Below, piece after piece: positions 15,906-22,975 of a stretch of 27,245 bases of DNA. Each line of letters opens with the position of its first letter. The stretch's first letter is position 1. Origin of the DNA: Nitrosopumilus sp. UBA526 (GTDB taxonomy: Archaea; Thermoproteota; Nitrososphaeria; Nitrososphaerales; Nitrosopumilaceae). The notes beneath the pieces were generated by a model, which was given only the letters and a program-made list of their open reading frames with translations, did not search any database and had not been told where the DNA came from. The stretch spans positions 1 through 27,245 of the forward strand of contig DAXZ01000051.1 in assembly GCA_002506665.1 (NCBI GenBank), in the 5' to 3' direction. A program made the position numbers and the translations under genes.

Positions 15906-17045
15906 TTGCAAGCCGCCGAAGTCTCGATAATTTTACCAACATATAACGAGTCAAAGAACATTTGGAGCATTCTTGAGCACATACAAAAGGCTATTCCAAT
16001 GGGTCTAAAGGCAGAAACCATAGTAGTCGATGATAACTCGCCAGATGACACAGCAAGGATAGCAGAGGATTATTCAATCAAAGAAAAAACAAGCCACACG
16101 ATTAATGTCGTCAAGAGAAAGGCAAAAAACGGGCTGAGTTCTGCAATACTAAGAGGAATTCAGGAGGCAACAGGCAATACCATTCTTGTAATGGATAGTG
16201 ACTTTTCACATCCCCCACACATCATTCCAAAGATAATTGATACTCTGAGACAGACTAGATGTGACATTGTCATTGCTTCAAGATATGTAAAGGGAGGCTC
16301 CATCCAAGGATGGCCGTTTAAGAGAAAACTGATGAGCAGGATTGCAACTAGTATTGCAAAGAAGGGACTCGGAATCGAATCACATGACCCGATGTCTGGG
16401 TTTTTTGCATTTAAGAGAAATATCATAGAGGGATTAAAGTTTGATGCGATAGGATACAAGATGCTTTTGGAGATTCTAGTAAAGACAAAGGGTGTCAAGA
16501 TTCAGGAGGTACCATATACCTTTATTGACAGGCAGGCAGGTGCAAGCAAGCTTGGGGTACTTGCTGTTATTGATTATTTCAAGTCTGTCTTCAAGCTATA
16601 CAAGTATGGAAGAAAGGCAAGAAGAGAAGAAAAGAGAACGTCAGTCAGGTTCCTCTCAAAGGTTGCAAGATTCTTTACAGTCGGTGCATCCGGACTGGGA
16701 ATAAACTATCTTGCATCCATACTATTGTCATCAAGTACCGATATATGGTATCTGCATGCAACTGTGATGGGAATAGCGTTATCTGTTACAAGCAACTTTT
16801 TCCTAAACAAGTACTGGACATTTGAGGACAGGGATTTTTCTGCAAAAAAGACATCCATACAGTACGGAAAATTTGCAGGGTTTAGCTCCATTGGTGCGCT
16901 AGTTCAGCTTGGAATGGTGTATTATCTGGTGGATGGATTTGACCTGTCATATCCCATTGCACTGATACTAGCAGTGGGGACTGCGGCATTTAGTAACTTT
17001 GTGCTGAACAAAAAGTGGACATTTAGAGAAAGAGTCTGGAGTTAA
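15906..17045 (+). CDS. GT2 glycosyltransferase fused to a GtrA-like membrane domain (dolichol-phosphate mannosyltransferase-like)
   Basis: 379 residues. Residues 1-235 are a DPM1-like GT-A domain: SIILPTYNESKNI, IVVDDNSPDDTA, the DxD motif in ILVMDSDFSHPP, and SGFFAFKR. It probably transfers a sugar from a nucleotide donor to a polyprenyl phosphate on the cytoplasmic face. After a basic linker (KYGRKARREEKR), residues about 250-375 form a four-helix GtrA domain: RFFTVGASGLGINYLAS, SVTSNFFLNKYWTF, FSSIGALVQLGMVYYLV and the repeated NFVLNKKWTFRE. The start is TTG at 15906, 27 bp after a TATA-like acattttaat (15871-15880). Likely role: lipid-linked sugar supply for surface glycosylation. Confidence 0.9.
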   Translation: MQAAEVSIILPTYNESKNIWSILEHIQKAIPMGLKAETIVVDDNSPDDTARIAEDYSIKEKTSHTINVVKRKAKNGLSSAILRGIQEATGNTILVMDSDFSHPPHIIPKIIDTLRQTRCDIVIASRYVKGGSIQGWPFKRKLMSRIATSIAKKGLGIESHDPMSGFFAFKRNIIEGLKFDAIGYKMLLEILVKTKGVKIQEVPYTFIDRQAGASKLGVLAVIDYFKSVFKLYKYGRKARREEKRTSVRFLSKVARFFTVGASGLGINYLASILLSSSTDIWYLHATVMGIALSVTSNFFLNKYWTFEDRDFSAKKTSIQYGKFAGFSSIGALVQLGMVYYLVDGFDLSYPIALILAVGTAAFSNFVLNKKWTFRERVWS

Positions 17046-17054
17046 AGATGAAAA

Positions 17055-17127
17055 GGCCCTCGAGGGGAATCGAACTCCTGTCCGAGGATCCACAATCCTC
17101 TATACTAACCACTGTACTACGAGGGCC
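17055..17127 (-). tRNA. tRNA-His (anticodon GTG)
   Basis: On the minus strand, GCCCTCG pairs with CGAGGGC and the discriminator is C. The base before position 1 is a genomically encoded G (17127), the G-1 identity element of tRNA-His. The anticodon stem GAGGA/TCCTC encloses TTGTGGA, giving GTG. The T-stem AGGAG/CCCCT has one A-C mismatch; all other stems are intact. A TATA-like cttaaagatt lies upstream on the minus strand at about 17155-17165. Confidence 0.94.
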
Positions 17128-17213
17128 ACAAAAAACAATTCTCTCTATCTAGTAATAATCTTTAAGGTCTAGCTGCGTGTAGATTTATTATTGACTAGGT
17201 AGAAATTACCAGT

Positions 17214-17297
17214 ATGCGAAAATGGTGGATTGCAATGGCAGTATCAATAGGACTTGTTTGGATAGGCGCCAACTATTTTCTCCCATGGGCACACTAG
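17214..17297 (+). CDS. 27-residue membrane peptide
   Basis: A short frame starting MRKWWIAMAV and ending NYFLPWAH. Its central ~19 residues are uninterrupted hydrophobic and aromatic, enough for one membrane helix, after a positive MRK start (N-in by the positive-inside rule). A TATA-like tttatta at about 17183-17189 is 27 bp upstream of the ATG, the spacing seen for leaderless genes elsewhere in this window. It lies alone between tRNA-His and corA. No homologue is recognised, and a chance ORF of this size is possible. Confidence 0.45.
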   Translation: MRKWWIAMAVSIGLVWIGANYFLPWAH

Positions 17298-17323
17298 TCT
17301 CTTAGATTCTGCGGTAGTTTGGT

Positions 17324-17340
17324 AGCGATCGCTTTAAATT
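17324..17340 (+). promoter_or_regulatory. corA promoter with AGCGATCGCT palindrome
   Basis: A perfect 10-bp palindrome AGCGATCGCT (17324-17333) abuts the TATA-like ctttaaattta, about 30 bp before the corA ATG. It occupies the BRE position, where a bound protein would affect TFB/TBP recruitment. A second palindrome with the same CGATCG core lies just after the corA stop (18390-18401). Confidence 0.4.
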
Positions 17341-17365
17341 TACTAGATTAGGGTTTACCTTCGAC

Positions 17366-18388
17366 ATGAGAAAGGGATTCATTACAGGCAGGCTACGATC
17401 AAATAAAAAGTCAGCAGAGATACCCATTGAGAATAAAATAGAGACTGCTCAGGGAGAGAGTTTTGTGTGGGTTGACTTGCAAAACCCAGACAGAGATGAT
17501 GTTGAAAAGTTTGCAGCAAAGTACAATTTCAATGCCTTAAACATTGAGGACTGTTTGACAAAGTTTGAGCTTCCAAAGCTAGACAGTTATGAGGATCATT
17601 TCTTTGTAATACTTCATTTTCCACCACTAGCACAAAAGATAGGAGTATCAAAGAATAGTCAGCTGTCAATCTTTGTTGGAAGAGACTTTTTGGTAACAGT
17701 CCATCAGGGGGATCTAAGACCGCTAGTGGAACTAGTCGAGATATGCAAGACCACCATTGACTTGCAGAGAAGAGATAGACTGCTAGGAAAGTCACCTGGT
17801 CTGTTACTACACGAGATTCTAGATGTCCTAGTAGATGATTTGTTGCACACATCAAGAAAGATCATTGCAAATTTAGACGAGATTGAAGACAGGGTATTTG
17901 ATGAGACAAAGCCCGTGGCAAGAAACATTGCCTTGCTTAGAAGGGAGATTAATAGACTAAGAAGGATAGCAAATCCGTTGAAAAAATTTGTTCTAGAGAT
18001 AGCAAAAAATGTCAATCAGTTCTCACATGGCAAGGATGATGAACTCATATTGTACTATGACGATGTAATTGACCACATTGACAAGGTCATTGAGACGCTA
18101 GAAGAGTCAAGGGAGACCATGGAGATTTACAAGGATACGGATTTTGTGCTAAGCACTGAAAAGACAAACAAGGTTCTTGCAGTATTGACAATAATATTTA
18201 CACTGGCAATACCGGCAACAGTGATTGGTACGTTTTATGGGATGAATGTGGACTTGCCTGGCGGGACGGGGGATAGTTCTATGCTTTTAGGCCCATTTAC
18301 AACTTTGATCATAATAATAATTGCAACTGCAATACCGGCCATCATGATGTTTACATATTTTAAGAGACTGGGCTGGATTAACAGCTAG
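17366..18388 (+). CDS. corA: CorA-family magnesium/divalent cation transporter
   Basis: 340 residues. A cytoplasmic alpha/beta domain (VDLQNPDRDDVEKFAAKYN, LNIEDCLTKFELPKLDSYED) is followed by a long stalk helix. Two C-terminal membrane helices come last. The first (about 271-293) ends in the signature YGMN near residue 292. The second (about 310-332) is followed by the basic KRLGW tail. After GMN the loop is VDLPGGTGDSS and not the classical MPEL, which may shift ion preference. Functions as a pentamer. Monocistronic by spacing, with its own promoter. Confidence 0.92.
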   Translation: MRKGFITGRLRSNKKSAEIPIENKIETAQGESFVWVDLQNPDRDDVEKFAAKYNFNALNIEDCLTKFELPKLDSYEDHFFVILHFPPLAQKIGVSKNSQLSIFVGRDFLVTVHQGDLRPLVELVEICKTTIDLQRRDRLLGKSPGLLLHEILDVLVDDLLHTSRKIIANLDEIEDRVFDETKPVARNIALLRREINRLRRIANPLKKFVLEIAKNVNQFSHGKDDELILYYDDVIDHIDKVIETLEESRETMEIYKDTDFVLSTEKTNKVLAVLTIIFTLAIPATVIGTFYGMNVDLPGGTGDSSMLLGPFTTLIIIIIATAIPAIMMFTYFKRLGWINS

Positions 18389-18389
18389 T

Positions 18390-18401
18390 ACACGATCGTG
18401 T
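18390..18401. repeat. 12-bp perfect palindrome after corA
   Basis: ACACGATCGTGT is its own reverse complement and starts 1 bp after the corA stop codon. It has no loop, so it is a poor hairpin terminator; it looks more like a protein-binding site. It shares CGATCG with the palindrome in the corA promoter. Confidence 0.4.
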
Positions 18402-18462
18402 GAAAATTCTTGGCGTCAGTGTTCTAGAATTATGATATTTGCAGAATCGTCACGATGGGTAG

Positions 18463-18811
18463 CTGCATCAAAGACAAAGTCCAAAAAGCGCAAAATGGGT
18501 AACAATGCTGTCTGATAACTGTTCATGTTTTGTGGGCAAAAAGACTGCAAAGTTATAGAGTCCACATAGAGACAGAGAGCTGTTGGACAGAGAAATAAAC
18601 ACGAGACCATTATACACCATCTGCAGACAAACGGCAAGCTTTAGAGAGATTGTACACAAGAGCATAGACATGAGGGCCCCCCCACCCGCGTCTGTATACG
18701 TGAAATATTACAACGAGGAGAGACCGCACATCTCACTAGATATGGATGATTCTGATACTGGCATTTGAACGTAGAAATGCGATCAGAAAAAGCAACCCAA
18801 ATATGACTAGG
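18463..18811 (+). pseudogene. Decayed DDE integrase-type transposase (IS3/IS481-like)
   Basis: Fragments in changing frames line up with an rve-type transposase. LSDNCSCFVGKKT (18508 on) matches the LTDNG...F motif with the second catalytic Asp. HHLQTNGKL (from 18615) matches HPQTNGK. ERLYTR (from 18644) continues it in another frame. YVKYYNEERPHISLD (before 18745) is the hallmark C-terminal YNxxRPHxSL. LAFERRNAIRKSNPNM (18758-18808) is a plausible terminus. At least four frame changes and an internal stop show it is dead. The N-terminal half is absent. The last ~45 bp recur inverted at 26641-26690. Confidence 0.8.
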
Positions 18812-18828
18812 CGAAATCATTTTCATAT

Positions 18829-18839
18829 ATTACACAAAA
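18829..18839. repeat. ATTACACAAAA intergenic motif copy
   Basis: Exact inverse of TTTTGTGTAAT at 13188-13198 and 15402-15412. Lies about 25-30 bp upstream of the TATA-like ataaatac of the following gene. It is one of six copies of the 8-bp core ATTACACA/TGTGTAAT that I found, all intergenic. Confidence 0.45.
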
Positions 18840-18886
18840 CTCAAAAAATGAGCTTAGATAAATACAAGATAATTTAACCCTAATTC

Positions 18887-19147
18887 ATGGGAAAAATTAG
18901 AATACGAACAGGTAGAGGCACAGGTACTATCGAGGTGGATGATGATCCTACAAAATGGTCTGGAGAAGAGTTCAAAAAAGTCCAGGAAGCTAGGAAAAAG
19001 GCAGCTGCAAACAGGATGGTTCACACAGGCAGAGGAACTGGTTCAAGAAAACTAGGCGACATGCCAGAACCAAAAAAGTCACCCGACACAAAAGGAATGA
19101 CTAGAAGTACCGGCAGAGGAACTGGTTCACGAAAAAGCAGAGGATAG
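18887..19147 (+). CDS. Small basic protein with three TGRGTG repeats
   Basis: 86 residues, strongly basic. The motif TGRGTG[TS] occurs three times: near the N-terminus (RTGRGTGTIEVD), in the middle (HTGRGTGSRKLG) and at the C-terminus (STGRGTGSRKSRG). The last two are nearly identical in DNA over about 25 bp. Between the first two lies an amphipathic helix (SGEEFKKVQEARKKAAAN). Gly-Arg repeats with basic tails suggest a disordered nucleic-acid-binding protein, but no family is recognised. A TATA-like ataaatac near 18860 is 27 bp upstream of the ATG. Confidence 0.75.
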   Translation: MGKIRIRTGRGTGTIEVDDDPTKWSGEEFKKVQEARKKAAANRMVHTGRGTGSRKLGDMPEPKKSPDTKGMTRSTGRGTGSRKSRG

Positions 19148-19181
19148 AGAACACAGACGTTTGTGTGTGTCTAGTCTTCTC

Positions 19182-19200
19182 AAAAAAAAAAATTTTATTA
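19182..19200. terminator. A/T-run terminator between convergent genes
   Basis: Eleven A residues (19182-19192) are followed by TTTTATTATATTTT. On the minus strand this gives a long T-run directly after the transaldolase stop, the usual archaeal intrinsic termination signal. The same region could end the + strand TGRGTG gene at the later TTTT stretches. Confidence 0.6.
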
Positions 19201-19863
19201 TATTTTCATATCAGGATTGCCAGATCTTAGCTTGTCCCAGTCTGCAAGAAAGTTCTCTAGACCAATCCTAGTCAGCGGGTGCAGTAGCATCTTGTCTAGT
19301 ACTGCAGGTGGCAGTGTAACAACGTCTGCCCCAATCTTGGCAGCATCAACTACATGTATGGGATGACGTATACTTGCAACAAGGATCTGAGTTGTAAATT
19401 CATAGTTGAGAAATATCTCTTGAATCTCCTCAATCAGAGCCATTCCGTTCTGACCTATGTCGTCGAGTCTTCCTATAAACGGACTGACATATTTTGCGCC
19501 AGACTTTGCAGCAAGCAGTGCCTGGTTTGCAGAAAATATCAGTGTGACATTTACTGGAATGCCTTCAGATGATAGTGTTTTGCATGCCCTAAGACCGTCA
19601 GGAGTCATTGGAACTTTGACGACTACATTCTCACCGTACTGACGGAGTCGTCTGCCCTCATCTAGCATCTCAGAATATTCAGTAGCAACTACTTCTAGAC
19701 TTACATCGCCTTTGATAATCTTTGCAATCTCCTGCATTGCATCCTTTGGATTGCCTCCCTCCTTTGAGAGAAGTGATGGGTTGGTTGTAATGCCGTCAAG
19801 CAATCCCATGTCATTGAATTTTTTTATGGATTTGAGATTGGCAGTGTCAAGAAAAATTTTCAT
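19198..19863 (-). CDS. tal: Transaldolase, TalC/fructose-6-phosphate aldolase type
   Basis: 221 residues, the short transaldolase class. MKIFLDTANL opens the TIM barrel; GITTNPSLLSKEGG, VKVPMTPDGLRACKTLS (Schiff-base Lys in VKVP), VNVTLIFSANQALLAAKSGA, VSPFIGRLDDIG and ILVASIRHPIHVVDAAKIGADVVTLPP are all family signatures. It moves dihydroxyacetone units in the non-oxidative pentose phosphate pathway; an aldolase side activity is possible. Its ATG overlaps the stop of the transketolase C-subunit gene by 4 bp, so the three carbon-shuffling genes form one operon. Confidence 0.93.
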   Translation of the reverse strand: MKIFLDTANLKSIKKFNDMGLLDGITTNPSLLSKEGGNPKDAMQEIAKIIKGDVSLEVVATEYSEMLDEGRRLRQYGENVVVKVPMTPDGLRACKTLSSEGIPVNVTLIFSANQALLAAKSGAKYVSPFIGRLDDIGQNGMALIEEIQEIFLNYEFTTQILVASIRHPIHVVDAAKIGADVVTLPPAVLDKMLLHPLTRIGLENFLADWDKLRSGNPDMKI

Positions 19864-20831
19864 AGTTTGCTCCTAACGTCTCTGACTTGGTTTGCTATAT
19901 TAAAAGATGTTATTCCGTGCTTTTCTAAGAGCAGGTGTATCTCATCATCCCTAGCAGACTCGCCAAACATGTCGTGTACACCAACTCGCCTCACAGGTAC
20001 GGGACAAGACTCTGAGACTGACTCGGTAACTGCAGAGCCCATCCCGCCCATAACATTATGCTCTTCTGCAGTCACAATACAGCCGGTCTCCTTTGCCGCC
20101 TTTGCCAAGATTTGGTCATCTATTGGTTTGATTGAGAACATATCCAAGACCCTGCAGGAGACCCCCGCTTGTTGTAATGATTCAGCGGCATCCAAGGCCA
20201 TTCTGACAGTAATGCCACACGCAGCAATGGTACAGTCAGAACCATCCCTTAGAGTAATTCCCCGTCCGGTTTGGAATTCCTGCGAGTCAGAATGGACAAG
20301 CGTGGTCTTGGATCTTGCCATTCTCATGTAAAACGGACCATACTCTCTTGCCATCAATTGTGTCAGTTTTGAGACTGAGACAGTATCTGCAGGTATAAAG
20401 ACACGAAAGTTTGGAATTACCCGCATTATTGCAATATCTTCAAGCTGCTGATGTGAGCCCCCGTCAGGTCCTACAGAGAGACCCCCGTGTGATGTAACTA
20501 GTTTTACATCGAGTCCCTTCTTTCCAGGAGGTGATGGATACGCAACGTTGTTTCGGATTTGATCGACGGCTCTTCCAGGTAGGAATATTGCATAAGTGCT
20601 AGCAAAGGAGATCTTGCCAGACGCTGCCAGTCCTGCAGAGATAGTTACGAGGTTTGCCTCTGCAATTCCAACGTTAAAGAATCTGTCTGGAAACTCTTTG
20701 CCAAATGCAGCGGTCTTTAGCGAGTCAGTTGTGTCAGCACCTAGAACAACAATGTCAGAGTTGTCATGTCCTAGCTGGATTAGTGTTTTTGAGTATTCTG
20801 AACGCATGTCAGTCATTTTGGGTTCATTCAA
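19860..20831 (-). CDS. Transketolase, C-terminal subunit
   Basis: 323 residues, the pyrimidine-binding and C-terminal domains of a split transketolase. VVLGADTTDSL, FFNVGIAEANLVTISAGLA with the catalytic Glu that activates ThDP, SHGGLSVGPDGGSHQ and ITAEEHN-like IVTAEEHNVMGGMGSAV are characteristic. The start is TTG at 20831, overlapping the upstream TGA. A GGAGG about 10 bases earlier supports it, and the first in-frame ATG is five codons on. It must pair with the N-subunit, encoded here as part of the upstream fusion gene. Confidence 0.92.
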   Translation of the reverse strand: MNEPKMTDMRSEYSKTLIQLGHDNSDIVVLGADTTDSLKTAAFGKEFPDRFFNVGIAEANLVTISAGLAASGKISFASTYAIFLPGRAVDQIRNNVAYPSPPGKKGLDVKLVTSHGGLSVGPDGGSHQQLEDIAIMRVIPNFRVFIPADTVSVSKLTQLMAREYGPFYMRMARSKTTLVHSDSQEFQTGRGITLRDGSDCTIAACGITVRMALDAAESLQQAGVSCRVLDMFSIKPIDDQILAKAAKETGCIVTAEEHNVMGGMGSAVTESVSESCPVPVRRVGVHDMFGESARDDEIHLLLEKHGITSFNIANQVRDVRSKL

Positions 20832-22495
20832 AGATATCCTGCCTCCTGTGCGATTTGTTTAAGCTGTTCTTGTTTTTTGCCAATTATATGCAAGTTTATC
20901 CACTTGTTTATCAGATCAGTACCCCCCAGCTGGTGTGCCCGGTCAAGCAGTGCCTGTCTTCTAGATTTGAGGGCTACTGTCCTAAAGTCCCGGATGGCTG
21001 ACCTGATGTCGTCTTGTCCAACAATTGCACCGCCTCCAACAAAGACACGTGCGCCATCGGCAAACACCGATTCAATGTTTTCAAGATTTATGCCTCCGTC
21101 TGCCTCGATATATCCTGAGAAATTATTCTCACACAACACCTGATTCAGTCTTGCCATCTTTGCATGTGTCTCCTCGAGGTATCGCTGTCCTGACTTGCCA
21201 GGCACTACGGACATTACAATGAGTTGATCAAGGGATGGTAAAAATTGCCAAGACCAGTCAGGCAGTTCTGTGTCGGGGTTTATTGCAAGTCCGACACTGA
21301 CCTGGTTTTGCCTTAGCAGATCATGAATTTCACCAAAGCTAGACTCGTCAGTTACTTCGGCATGGACTGTAATTATATCACTGCCGGCATCAACATAGTC
21401 TCTGACATGTTTTACTGGTTCATTAATCATCAGATGAGTATCAAACGGAAGTATGCAAAGTGTCCTGAGCTGTTTTATCTTTGTGTGATCAAAGGTCTTT
21501 GTCGAAACAAACATGCCGTCCATCACATCAAGGTGGACATAGTCAGCTCTGCCAGACACACAGCGCTTGACTTCGTTTTCCAGATTTGTCATGTCGCCTG
21601 CTATTATTGATGGAGCAATCATGAATTGCGAGTCCAGCTCAAGGTTGATTATTGGAACAATATCAGAGTCGGGTGCTTTGCCATGCCATTGTGGATTATC
21701 CTCCATGTGTTCTATGGATTTTCCCTTTATTGTTCTAGAGATTATTATGGTAGGTACCCCCTTTGTTGCATTAGCTCTTGTAATTGCATCATCAATCTGC
21801 TCTACTCTGTGTCCATCAATCTCAATGACGTTCCAACCAAAGGATCTCCACTTGTCACCTGTCTTCCATCTAGACGCATCCTTCCACATCTCAGAGAGAT
21901 CATCTCCGTCTAGTATTTCATCAAGGGGCATCACTTTTTCGGTGTACGAGTCCTGCTGGATAAAGTTCCTGTCAAGAAAAGCAGTCAGGTTATCAACCCT
22001 ATATTTTGAAGCAGTCATGGCCGCCTCCCAGACCTGTCCCTCATTAGACTCGCCGTCCCCAATAATGGTATAGACATGATGATCTTCCGAGTTTATTTTT
22101 GCTCCAAGTGCAATGCCAACAGAGTACGATAATCCCGTACCAAGAGAGCCCCCGCAAAACTCCACACCCGGACACTTTAGGTCTGGATGTCCCTGAAGTT
22201 TGCTACCAAACTTTCGCAGTGTCTGAATTTGGGACTCTGGAAAATATCCTGCAACTGCCATGTTAGAGAACAGTCCAGGAGCTGCATGTCCTTTGGATAG
22301 TACCAGACGGTCCCTTTTCTCCCATTGCGGGTCTTTGGGGTTAAATTTTAGGTGCCTGCCAAACAGACATCCCAGAATCTCTGCCATAGAAAATGACCCT
22401 CCGGGGTGTCCTGAGCCTGCAGCGTTTGTACCCCAGATCACCAGCTTGCGAGCACGTCTGATATTTTTCTTAATTTGATAGTAATCAAGCCCCAT
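20828..22495 (-). CDS. Transketolase N-terminal subunit fused to ribulose-phosphate 3-epimerase
   Basis: 555 residues from ATG 22495; an upstream start at 22561 would add 22 unusual residues. Residues 1-275 are the ThDP-binding half of transketolase: GSGHPGGSFSMAEIL, SKGHAAPGL, GSLGTGLSYSVGIALGAK, IIGDGESNEGQVWEA (146-158) and a final WHGKAP. After about 15 linker residues, 292-508 form a full ribulose-phosphate 3-epimerase barrel. Its catalytic and metal residues are in place: S296 (IAPS), H321 and D323 (VHLDVMDG), H354 (THLM) and D466 (EADGG). A helical tail of about 45 residues follows. The fusion joins two consecutive steps that share xylulose-5-phosphate. Confidence 0.9.
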   Translation of the reverse strand: MGLDYYQIKKNIRRARKLVIWGTNAAGSGHPGGSFSMAEILGCLFGRHLKFNPKDPQWEKRDRLVLSKGHAAPGLFSNMAVAGYFPESQIQTLRKFGSKLQGHPDLKCPGVEFCGGSLGTGLSYSVGIALGAKINSEDHHVYTIIGDGESNEGQVWEAAMTASKYRVDNLTAFLDRNFIQQDSYTEKVMPLDEILDGDDLSEMWKDASRWKTGDKWRSFGWNVIEIDGHRVEQIDDAITRANATKGVPTIIISRTIKGKSIEHMEDNPQWHGKAPDSDIVPIINLELDSQFMIAPSIIAGDMTNLENEVKRCVSGRADYVHLDVMDGMFVSTKTFDHTKIKQLRTLCILPFDTHLMINEPVKHVRDYVDAGSDIITVHAEVTDESSFGEIHDLLRQNQVSVGLAINPDTELPDWSWQFLPSLDQLIVMSVVPGKSGQRYLEETHAKMARLNQVLCENNFSGYIEADGGINLENIESVFADGARVFVGGGAIVGQDDIRSAIRDFRTVALKSRRQALLDRAHQLGGTDLINKWINLHIIGKKQEQLKQIAQEAGYL

Positions 22496-22572
22496 ATCTA
22501 TAGTCTTTTTCGGTAAATTGAATAAAAATCTATTTCTGTAAAATTTTAATTTGGTGGTCACATCATATTATT

Positions 22573-22950
22573 ATGAAGATTATGGATGCGACTGTACTGT
22601 TTGATAATCGGTGTTATCTATGCACAAAATTTGCAAGGATGGTGAATTTTTTTGCCAGAGGCAAGATTGCAATGGTAGGACACTATTCGGAGCTTGGAGA
22701 GAACATAAGAGAAGAGATACTTGATGAGACCGCACTTGAGATGTTTTGGTTTATTGATAAAAAGAGAGCGTATGGTGGGAGAGCCGCCCTGATTCCACTA
22801 GCAAGGGCAGTCATATCAGTGAAAACAAAAAAGAGACATACCATCAATACTGATGCAGGATGCCTGCAAGACTGCAAGAGTGTCAAGTCCGTATTTCTAA
22901 GATCAGCTAGTCTGATTACAAGCAGCAGGATAATAGAATTATCTAAATAA
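22573..22950 (+). CDS. DCC-family (DUF393) thiol-disulfide oxidoreductase-like protein
   Basis: 125 residues. VLFDNRCYLCTKFARMV near residues 8-24 carries the family CxxC after a short strand (usually written DGxCxxC). FWFIDKKRAYGGRAALIPLARAV matches the later conserved G-x-A segment. The redox role is presumed from the CxxC; partners are unknown. It is divergent from the transketolase fusion gene; a TATA-like aaaattttaat near 22540-22550 sits about 27 bp before ATG 22573, and a second ATG is three codons on. The C-terminal 30 residues are basic and not typical of the family. Confidence 0.75.
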   Translation: MKIMDATVLFDNRCYLCTKFARMVNFFARGKIAMVGHYSELGENIREEILDETALEMFWFIDKKRAYGGRAALIPLARAVISVKTKKRHTINTDAGCLQDCKSVKSVFLRSASLITSSRIIELSK

Positions 22951-22975
22951 CGGCTCCCAAGATACGAGATGTATA

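Noticed and set aside
22496..22561. Extended N-terminus of the transketolase fusion from 22561
   Set aside because: The extra 22 residues have no family counterpart; ATG 22495 gives the normal transketolase start and suits the TATA-like stretch upstream.
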